Part shown: one piece after another, positions 1 through 5,012 of the stretch | Numbering within the stretch: the first letter of the stretch is position 1 | Layout: each line of letters starts with the position of its first letter | DNA from: an uncultured Oscillospiraceae bacterium | GTDB taxonomy: Bacteria; Bacillota; Clostridia; Oscillospirales; Acutalibacteraceae | DNA: 5,078 bases | NCBI GenBank assembly: GCA_958354085.1 | Contig: CATWUX010000149.1 | Span: 1-5,078, forward strand | Direction of reading: 5' to 3' | Notes under the pieces: generated by a model | Databases searched by the model: none | Told to the model about the DNA's origin: nothing | What the model saw: the letters and a program-made list of their open reading frames with translations, nothing else | Program-made: the position numbers and the translations under genes

Positions 1-15
1 GGCAGGAAATGGATG

Positions 16-63
16 AAAAATAAACAGAAGAGCGCGTTCACCGCGGGGAACGCGCCCTTCTGT
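16..63 (-). terminator. Rho-independent terminator after trxA
   Basis: Minus-strand RNA from position 63 to 24 can form a 16-bp stem (5' arm ACAGAAGGGCGCGTTC, 3' arm GAACGCGCTCTTCTGT) with a single G-U pair and an 8-nt loop. It is followed at once by TTATTTTT (23-16). The 5' arm begins at the base after the trxA stop codon. GC-rich stem plus U-tract is the classical intrinsic terminator, and it marks the end of the operon. The other strand also has T-rich sequence after the stem (TTTATTTC, 62-69), so it might stop a convergent transcript as well, though that T-tract is weaker. Confidence 0.93.
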
Positions 64-387
64 TTATTTCAGCAGTTTGTCAAGCTCCGCCGCCAGCGTT
101 TCGTAGGGGCGGACACCGATCAATGTCGAAACCGCCTGCCCGTTTTTAAAAAACACCACCATCGGAATGCTCTGTACGCGGTATTGTGCGGCAAGCTCCG
201 GTTCCTCGTCCACGTCCACCTTGGCGACGACGGCGCGCCCCGCGTAATCGGCGGCCAGCTTATCCATGACCGGCGCCATCATTTTGCAGGGCATACACCA
301 GGTTGCCCAGAAATCCACCACGACCACGCCGGATAACGCCAGCGTGTCCTGAAACTGCTTTTCGTCCAAATGTACCGCTGTTGCCAT
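64..387 (-). CDS. trxA: Thioredoxin with a CMPC active site
   Basis: A 107-residue cytosolic protein, the standard length for thioredoxin, which reduces disulfides in client proteins such as reductases and peroxidases. Visible landmarks are the buried Asp25 in VVDFWATW, the redox motif W30-C31-M32-P33-C34-K35, the cis-proline in SIPM (Pro75), and a C-terminal GVRPYETL helix start. No signal peptide is seen. The usual motif is WCGPCK and the usual residue after the cis-proline is Thr, so both positions flanking the active-site dithiol are Met here. The ATG start is supported by AAGGAG at 397-402 with a 9-nt spacer. The gene starts 16 nt after the stop of the flavin reductase, so the two are very likely co-translated and functional partners. 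The fold assignment is secure; the specific client range is unknown. Confidence 0.96.
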   Translation of the reverse strand: MATAVHLDEKQFQDTLALSGVVVVDFWATWCMPCKMMAPVMDKLAADYAGRAVVAKVDVDEEPELAAQYRVQSIPMVVFFKNGQAVSTLIGVRPYETLAAELDKLLK

Positions 388-403
388 GTTGACCTTCTCC
401 TTT

Positions 404-1243
404 TCAATTCAAAGATTTCGCGGCATTTTGCGCCGCAACAAGTCCTTCTCCCACCGCCTTGGCGATTTGCAGCGGCTTGCCCGTGCAGTCGCCGGCGGCA
501 TATAGCCCGGGAATATTGGTCTCCTGCGCGCGGTTGACCTCTACAAACTCCCCGTTCAGCTTCAGCCCCGGTACAAGCGAATCCGGCGCCATGACCTCGC
601 GCAGCAGAAACACCACGTCGCAGGGCAGCAGAGCATCGTCTGCGCGGAAGCCGGTCAGCTGCTCGCCGCCCTCAATCGCCCATTCCCGCGCCTGCACGAA
701 GGGGATCGTATCGGCCAGCCCGATGACCGGGCGGCGGGCAACGACGGTCACGTCCACGCCGATGCGCTGTAAAAAGGCGGTTTCCTCCGCCAGATCGGCC
801 GCGTCCCCGGCGACGACCGCCCGCCGTCCGCGGTACAGCATACCGTCGCAGGTCGCACAATAGCTGACGCCGCGCCCGACAAAGGCGGTTTCGCCGGGAA
901 TCGGCGTGCCGCCCATCGCGCCAGTTGCCAGAATCACGCGCCGTCCCTCGACCAGCTCGCTGCCGAGCGCGGCCATGAATCGGTCGCCCATGGACAGAAC
1001 GGAGATCACCCGTCCGCTGCGGAACTGAACGCCCGCCTGCTCCGCTTCCGCGTGCATCCGCTCCAGCATTTCCTGCCCGGTCACGCCGCGCATACCCAGA
1101 TAATTGTCCACCGTTTTCGTCTTATACAGCGGGTTGAGGCGGTAATCATTGGTCAGCACACAGCAGCTTTTGCCGCGCGCCGCCGCATTGACCGCCGCGG
1201 AAAGCCCCGCAGGGCCTCCGCCCAGAATCAGCACGTCCACCAT
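404..1243 (-). CDS. Thioredoxin-reductase-like flavoprotein, probably not NADPH-dependent
   Basis: A 279-residue flavoprotein that presumably passes electrons through FAD to the thioredoxin encoded next to it. FAD-binding features are the N-terminal GGGPAG (8-13), ILATG (104-108) and the C-terminal GLYAAGDCTG (247-256). The redox pair is C129-A130-T131-C132, as in thioredoxin reductases. The site that should hold the NADPH dinucleotide-binding motif (GGGxxAxEE in NADPH enzymes) reads A-G-D-A-A-D (145-150), and the HRRxxFR motif is reduced to A-R-R followed by P-V-I-G (169-175). The protein is also shorter than NADPH thioredoxin reductases (roughly 305-320 residues). These traits fit the ferredoxin-dependent flavin thioredoxin reductases (FFTR) of Clostridium or the related DDOR group. 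I use the ATG at 1243 rather than an in-frame TTG at 1270, because a perfect AAGGAGG lies 8 nt before that ATG and the FAD motif then starts near the N-terminus. Family membership is firm; the electron donor is inferred. Confidence 0.9.
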   Translation of the reverse strand: MVDVLILGGGPAGLSAAVNAAARGKSCCVLTNDYRLNPLYKTKTVDNYLGMRGVTGQEMLERMHAEAEQAGVQFRSGRVISVLSMGDRFMAALGSELVEGRRVILATGAMGGTPIPGETAFVGRGVSYCATCDGMLYRGRRAVVAGDAADLAEETAFLQRIGVDVTVVARRPVIGLADTIPFVQAREWAIEGGEQLTGFRADDALLPCDVVFLLREVMAPDSLVPGLKLNGEFVEVNRAQETNIPGLYAAGDCTGKPLQIAKAVGEGLVAAQNAAKSLN

Positions 1244-1251
1244 GGCGTCCG

Positions 1252-1258
1252 CCTCCTT
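1252..1258 (-). promoter_or_regulatory. Ribosome binding site that fixes the flavoprotein start
   Basis: AAGGAGG on the minus strand, 8 nt upstream of the ATG at 1243. It lies inside the reading frame that would result from a TTG start at 1270, which argues that the longer form is not made. A small inverted repeat (CTTTTGCGAAAAG, 1273-1261) sits just upstream; it is short and of uncertain meaning. Confidence 0.8.
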
Positions 1259-1282
1259 TTCTTTTCGCAAAAGAGCATATCG

Positions 1283-1843
1283 TCAAATATACAGGCTGTT
1301 GCTGCTGGCGGATTCCCCGGTATAGCGCACCATGTGCAGTGTCTGACCGGTTGCGAGCAGCACGGCCAGCACAACCGTCAGCGCCAGCGCCGCGATCTGC
1401 ACGCCGCGCCGCTTGGCGCGTTTCTCCTCCCGCGTGCTCAGCGCCAGTACGAAAGCGCGCACCAAAAACGGTACCGGCAGTACGGTCAGCACCGCAACAT
1501 TCACGTTGACCGCCGTGTACCCGGTTTCCGGGAACGGGCGCTCCAAGCCTCCGAAGAGGAAGAAAACCACCAGGGATACGGTCATCACAGCCAAGCCGGT
1601 CAGCAGCAAAAATAACGAATCCGCCCGATGCTGTCTGTGCCGTCGGGTATAGGACAAAAACGAGTACACCGCCGTACCGATCAGCGTGATCGCCAGAAGA
1701 AAAAGAAAGCTGCCCGAACGGAAATAGGCTGTCTCCGGACCGCCGGGATTATGCATCGCCGTCTGAAATGCCACGCCGATACCCAAAAGCAGTGCTGTGA
1801 CGACCTCGTAAACGATACACTTGGCAAAACGTGATATGTTCAT
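1283..1843 (-). CDS. Integral membrane protein of unknown function, five predicted helices
   Basis: A 186-residue hydrophobic protein I do not recognise. Likely membrane segments are about 10-27, 45-64, 77-98, 112-135 and 148-168. Basic clusters at 66-73 (TRRHRQHR) and 136-147 (contains KRAKRR) would be cytoplasmic, giving an N-in, C-out topology by the positive-inside rule. The C-terminal tail is short and polar (ESASSNSLYI). It has only one cysteine (Cys9), so it lacks the paired membrane cysteines of CcdA, DsbB or VKOR thiol-electron carriers despite lying beside thioredoxin genes. The ATG at 1843 is chosen because the longer frame runs back into the kinase gene. Its GGGGAGG ribosome site (1846-1852) is only 2 nt from the ATG, an unusually tight spacing. 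The gene begins 16 nt after the kinase stop, so it is probably co-transcribed. No function is claimed. Confidence 0.8.
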   Translation of the reverse strand: MNISRFAKCIVYEVVTALLLGIGVAFQTAMHNPGGPETAYFRSGSFLFLLAITLIGTAVYSFLSYTRRHRQHRADSLFLLLTGLAVMTVSLVVFFLFGGLERPFPETGYTAVNVNVAVLTVLPVPFLVRAFVLALSTREEKRAKRRGVQIAALALTVVLAVLLATGQTLHMVRYTGESASSNSLYI

Positions 1844-1859
1844 ATCCTCCCCGCTTTCT

Positions 1860-2786
1860 TTACGAAATCGTGATCTGATCCAACAACAAAGCCGCGGTTT
1901 CCTTGGTCGCGACAGCCGTGCCGTCCAGCATGGCACAGGCCGTGCCGCACGCGGCAGCCAGACGTACCGAATCCTCGACCGATTGTCCCTTGGCTGCGCC
2001 GACCAAGAAGCCAGCCAAGGCGCTGTCCCCGGCGCCGACGGTGGATTTCACCTCGACTTGCGGCACGGCGGCGCGTACCACGCCTTCTTCGCCGACGTAG
2101 ACCAGCCCGTTGCCGCCGAGCGATACCAGCACATTTTCCACGCCCGCTTCCCGCAAGGTGTGCGCCGCGTCGACCACATCGGTGATGGTGGTGCCCTGCA
2201 CGGGAATGATGTTGTTGAGCTCGTGGATATTGGGCTTGATCAGCCACGGCGAAATGCGGCGGTAATCCTCCAGCCGCAGCATATCGCTGTCCAGCGCGAT
2301 GCGCGCGCCGGATTTTTTGATGGCGAGGATCAGCTCGACATAATCCTGCACCGAGACGTTTTCGGGCAGACTGCCCGCGAACACGACGATATCGTCGGCG
2401 CGCAGCCGCGTTTGCACCAGCGCCATCAGCGCGCCGATCATCAGCGTGGACAGCGCCGGCCCCTTGCGGTTGATTTTCATGGTTTCGCTTTCGTTGCGCA
2501 GCGTCAGGTTTTCGCGCACCAGGCCATCCACCTGCAGCAGCTCATACTGCAGGCCGTCCTGCTCCAAAAAGTCGGAAAATTCCCGGCAATTATCGCTTCC
2601 CGCCACGGCGATACACAGGTTTTCCAGCCCGAACGAGCGTACGACGCGGGAAACATTGATGCCCTTTCCGCCGACCTCGCGGGTTTCGGAGAGAACGCGG
2701 TTGGTTTTGTCGGGGTGCATGCCGTCCACCCACAAGGTCACGTCAATAGACGGGTTGAGGGTGACGGTGATAATATGTCTGCGCAA
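1860..2786 (-). CDS. fruK: PfkB-family sugar-phosphate kinase, probably 1-phosphofructokinase
   Basis: A 308-residue cytosolic kinase of the ribokinase/PfkB family, closest in motif layout to 1-phosphofructokinase (fructose-1-phosphate to fructose-1,6-bisphosphate with ATP) and tagatose-6-phosphate kinase. Motifs in order: TVTLNPSID (7-15), the first PfkB signature GGKGIN (39-44), FAGSLP (136-141), KPNIHEL (184-190), VSLGGNG (221-227) and the second signature STVGAGDS (248-255), where Asp254 is the expected catalytic base. The length is typical of FruK. The start is a TTG at 2786, supported by AAGGA 7 nt upstream and by the N-terminal strand starting directly after it; no in-frame ATG lies nearby. 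There is no fructose PTS gene or DeoR-type regulator in view, so the substrate is uncertain: LacC-like or another hexose-phosphate kinase is possible. It lies 54 nt after cysS and 16 nt before the membrane protein. Confidence 0.85.
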   Translation of the reverse strand: MRRHIITVTLNPSIDVTLWVDGMHPDKTNRVLSETREVGGKGINVSRVVRSFGLENLCIAVAGSDNCREFSDFLEQDGLQYELLQVDGLVRENLTLRNESETMKINRKGPALSTLMIGALMALVQTRLRADDIVVFAGSLPENVSVQDYVELILAIKKSGARIALDSDMLRLEDYRRISPWLIKPNIHELNNIIPVQGTTITDVVDAAHTLREAGVENVLVSLGGNGLVYVGEEGVVRAAVPQVEVKSTVGAGDSALAGFLVGAAKGQSVEDSVRLAAACGTACAMLDGTAVATKETAALLLDQITIS

Positions 2787-2793
2787 AAGATAT

Positions 2794-2798
2794 TCCTT
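2794..2798 (-). promoter_or_regulatory. Ribosome binding site supporting a TTG start
   Basis: AAGGA on the minus strand followed by a 7-nt spacer (ATATCTT) and the TTG at 2786. An ATG a little upstream (in TTATGG) is out of frame with the kinase, so the TTG is the best start. The 54-nt gap holding this site also contains a short GGGCG/CGCCC palindrome (2812-2823) without a T-tract, so it does not look like a terminator. Confidence 0.7.
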
Positions 2799-2840
2799 CT
2801 TTCCATAATCCGGGCGTGCGCCCTGCTGTCTGTTTCCGGC

Positions 2841-4250
2841 TCAGATACGATGCCATTTCACGCCCTGCGGCGTATCCTCCAGCACAATGTTCATGGCCTT
2901 CAGCTGATCGCGGATGCGGTCGGATTCCGCCCAGTTTTTCGCCTTGCGCGCCTCCGTGCGGGCGGCAATCAGCGCTTCCACCTCCGCGTCCAGCGAATCC
3001 TCTGCCGGCTGGCGGGCATACAGCAGCCCCAGTACACCGGTCAGCTCGTTGAACAGCGTCAGCGCGTATTCGTACAGCTCTTTCGACGGCGCATTGGCGG
3101 CCGCCAGCTGCACGTTGATGTCGCGCACCAGCTCAAACAGCGCGGCGATCGCGTCCGCAGTGTTCAGGTCGTCGTCCATCGCCGTGATAAACTGCGCCTT
3201 GCGCGTATCCAGCTGCGCGCGTATCGCCGCGTCCTGCGGCTGCTCGCCGGGCGCCGCCTTGGACAGCGTAAACTCCAGTGACGAGCGGCAGTTGTACAGC
3301 CGATCCAGCGCCGCGATCCCCTGCTCGATAATTTCCGTCGTATAGTTGACCGGGCTGCGATAGGAGGAGGAAATCAGGAAAAACCGGATCGGCTCATAGC
3401 CGTACTGCTGCGCGACGTCGCGCACGGTGAAAAAGTTCCCCTCCGATTTGGACATTTTTTTGTTGTCCACGTTGATATGACCGTTGTGCATCCAGTAACG
3501 GGCGAACGGCACGCCGTTGCAGCATTCGCTCTGGGCGATCTCGTTTTCGTGGTGCGGGAAGATCAGATCCTGCCCGCCGCAGTGTATGTCGATGGTCTCG
3601 CCCAGATAGCGGCGCGCCATCGCGGAGCATTCGATGTGCCAGCCGGGGCGGCCGTTGCTCCATGGCGACGGCCAGAACGGTTCGCCCGGCTTGGCCGCTT
3701 TCCACAGCGCGAAATCCATGGCGTTTTCCTTTTCTTCGCTGACGTCGATGCGCGCGCCGGATTCCAGATCATCCAACGGCTGGTGCGACAGCTTGCCGTA
3801 TTCGGCGAACCGATGGGTGCGGAAATAGACGTCGCCGTTTTTCGCCGCATAGGCATAGCCCTTTTCCACCAGAGTGGAAATAATCGCGATGATCTCGTCC
3901 ATGTTTTCGGTCGCTTTGGGATGCACCGTCGCCTCCCGCACGCCCAATCCTTTCGCGTCTACCCAGAACTCCTCGATATACCGGCGGGCGATCTCCTCGT
4001 ACGGCACGTTTTCCTCGTTGGCGCGGCGGATGATCTTGTCGTCGATATCGGTGAAGTTCTGCACGAACCGTACCTCCAGACCGCGCCATTCCAAATACCG
4101 GCGCAGCACGTCGAACACGCACAGCGGGCGGGCGTTGCCAATGTGAATATAGTTGTATACGGTCGGGCCGCAGGCGTAAATTTTGACCACGCCGGGAGTC
4201 AGCGTGCGCAGCTCCTCTTTTTGACGGGTCAGGGTGTTGTAGATTTGCAT
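2841..4250 (-). CDS. cysS: Cysteinyl-tRNA synthetase
   Basis: A 469-residue class I aminoacyl-tRNA synthetase that joins cysteine to tRNA-Cys in the cytosol; the length is normal for the family. The N-terminus carries YACGPTVYNY (25-34) and the HIGH-type motif HIGN (36-39). GWHIECSAMA follows (203-212), then FPHHENE (231-237) and the KMSKS loop (265-269). The four zinc ligands of the E. coli enzyme (Cys28, Cys209, His234, Glu238) match Cys27, Cys208, His233 and Glu237 here. The zinc discriminates cysteine from serine. The C-terminal part (about 315-469) is the helical DALR-type anticodon-binding region plus a small end domain ending near GVKWHRI. The ATG at 4250 has AAGGAAGG at 4262-4269 (11-nt spacer). 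It follows cysE by 44 nt, the same pairing as in Bacillus subtilis, but the genes after it differ from that operon. All key residues are present. Confidence 0.98.
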   Translation of the reverse strand: MQIYNTLTRQKEELRTLTPGVVKIYACGPTVYNYIHIGNARPLCVFDVLRRYLEWRGLEVRFVQNFTDIDDKIIRRANEENVPYEEIARRYIEEFWVDAKGLGVREATVHPKATENMDEIIAIISTLVEKGYAYAAKNGDVYFRTHRFAEYGKLSHQPLDDLESGARIDVSEEKENAMDFALWKAAKPGEPFWPSPWSNGRPGWHIECSAMARRYLGETIDIHCGGQDLIFPHHENEIAQSECCNGVPFARYWMHNGHINVDNKKMSKSEGNFFTVRDVAQQYGYEPIRFFLISSSYRSPVNYTTEIIEQGIAALDRLYNCRSSLEFTLSKAAPGEQPQDAAIRAQLDTRKAQFITAMDDDLNTADAIAALFELVRDINVQLAAANAPSKELYEYALTLFNELTGVLGLLYARQPAEDSLDAEVEALIAARTEARKAKNWAESDRIRDQLKAMNIVLEDTPQGVKWHRI

Positions 4251-4280
4251 GATACGTTTGACCTTCCTTTCCGTGAATGC

Positions 4281-4289
4281 CTTATACTA
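4281..4289 (-). promoter_or_regulatory. TAGTATAAG 9-mer before cysS, possible -10 or regulator site
   Basis: TAGTATAAG on the minus strand in the cysE-cysS gap, ending 30 nt before the cysS ATG. The same 9-mer lies 31 nt before the cysE GTG. It resembles a -10 box (TAGTAT or TATAAG), but no good TTGACA-like -35 is visible, so promoter status is only tentative. Confidence 0.25.
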
Positions 4290-4294
4290 TTCTT

Positions 4295-4933
4295 TTATTC
4301 TGCCGGCGTTTGCTCCGACAGTTGTTTTTCCAGCTGCTGTATCCGGCACTCCAAGCGGCACAGCTCCTGCGCGATGGGATCGGGAATATGCACCTGATCA
4401 AGCTCGCAGATTTTTGCGCCGTTGCGGCGCACCACGCGGGCCGGTACGCCGACGGCGGTGCTTCCGTCCGGGATTTCATTGAGCACGACCGCACCCGCGG
4501 CAATGCGCACATCGTTGCCGATCGTGATCGGGCCGAGCACCTTTGCACCCGCGCCGACCATGACATGATTGCCCAGTGTGGGATGGCGTTTGCCCTTATC
4601 TTTTCCCGTTCCGCCCAGCGTTACTCCCTGATACAGCGTGCAATCGTCGCCGATCACGGTGGTTTCGCCGATCACCACGCCGGTACCGTGGTCAATGAAC
4701 AGGCGGCGGCCGATGGTGGCGCCGGGATGGATCTCAATGTTGGTGCGGCGCACGCAGCGCTGGGAAATCCAGCGCGCGAGAAATTTCAGGTTGTGCCGGT
4801 AGCACCAGTTTGCCTTGCGGTATGCACGGATGGCCTTGAAGCCGTTGTACAGCAGCATGACCTCCAGTGAAGAACGCGCCGCGGGATCGCGGTCGCGAAT
4901 GGTGGCGATGTCTTCCTTCATACGTTCAAACAC
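4295..4933 (-). CDS. cysE: Serine O-acetyltransferase
   Basis: A 212-residue enzyme that acetylates serine with acetyl-CoA to O-acetylserine, the committed step of cysteine synthesis. An N-terminal helical part (about 1-62, with [15 protein letters not shown] and FLARWISQR) precedes a left-handed beta-helix of hexapeptide repeats (about 63-165). Catalytic residues expected from the family are Asp81-His82 in [11 protein letters not shown] and His117 in KRHPTLG, with the glycine-rich GVTLGGTG (103-110) between them. The C-terminal stretch (183-208) looks like a short amphipathic helix. The length matches the short Bacillus form. I choose the GTG at 4933 over an in-frame GTG at 4948: GGAGG lies 7 nt before the former and inside the latter's frame, and the family begins MFxRMxED. 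The protein ends in PAE, not Ile, so the classic C-terminal hook for CysK is missing. No cysK is in view. Confidence 0.96.
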   Translation of the reverse strand: MFERMKEDIATIRDRDPAARSSLEVMLLYNGFKAIRAYRKANWCYRHNLKFLARWISQRCVRRTNIEIHPGATIGRRLFIDHGTGVVIGETTVIGDDCTLYQGVTLGGTGKDKGKRHPTLGNHVMVGAGAKVLGPITIGNDVRIAAGAVVLNEIPDGSTAVGVPARVVRRNGAKICELDQVHIPDPIAQELCRLECRIQQLEKQLSEQTPAE

Positions 4934-4940
4934 GGATATT

Positions 4941-4945
4941 CCTCC
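4941..4945 (-). promoter_or_regulatory. Ribosome binding site that fixes the cysE start
   Basis: GGAGG on the minus strand, followed by the 7-nt spacer AATATCC and the GTG at 4933. It would be inside the coding sequence if the upstream GTG at 4948 were used. Confidence 0.75.
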
Positions 4946-4964
4946 CACTTATTCCAAAAACGAG

Positions 4965-4973
4965 CTTATACTA
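4965..4973 (-). promoter_or_regulatory. TAGTATAAG 9-mer before cysE, possible -10 or regulator site
   Basis: The second copy of the 9-mer found before cysS, here ending 31 nt before the cysE start codon and lying in AT-rich DNA. It could be a -10 box; the sequence 16-18 nt upstream does not resemble TTGACA. Confidence 0.3.
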
Positions 4974-4980
4974 AAATCTA

Positions 4981-4995
4981 ATGAAACGCTTTCAT
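4981..4995. repeat. Short palindrome ATGAAA-N3-TTTCAT
   Basis: A perfect 6-bp inverted repeat around a 3-nt centre, ATGAAA CGC TTTCAT on the plus strand, 7 nt upstream (in the cysE direction) of the TAGTATAAG element. It resembles LacI/CcpA-family operators (TGNAANCGNTNNCA), but it is one base short of the 14-mer consensus. It could instead be a weak RNA hairpin; no clean T-tract follows. Confidence 0.45.
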
Positions 4996-5012
4996 CCTTT
5001 CCGGTCTGAATT

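Noticed and set aside
1244..1270. TTG start at 1270 for the flavoprotein, adding nine residues
   Set aside because: The extension would contain the perfect ribosome site, and the FAD motif normally starts within a few residues of the N-terminus.
2812..2823. GGGCG/CGCCC palindrome between the kinase and cysS as a terminator
   Set aside because: The stem is very short with almost no loop and no T-tract follows.
1821..3281. A 486-codon open frame on the plus strand, antisense to the kinase and cysS
   Set aside because: It lies opposite two well-supported genes, crosses their boundary, is rich in His, Arg and Gln with no recognisable motif, and is typical of shadow frames in GC-rich DNA.
3477..4397. 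A 306-codon open frame on the plus strand opposite cysS and the end of cysE
   Set aside because: No family motif is visible, and the opposite strand encodes a complete cysteinyl-tRNA synthetase with all catalytic residues.
4934..4948. GTG start at 4948 for cysE
   Set aside because: The GGAGG ribosome site would lie inside the coding frame, and the family start pattern MFxRMxED matches the GTG at 4933.
4978..4995. Five-codon mini-gene (MKAFH) overlapping a stop codon upstream of cysE, as a leader peptide
   Set aside because: It has no cysteine codons, its purine-rich site is too close to the ATG, and there is no attenuator structure after it.
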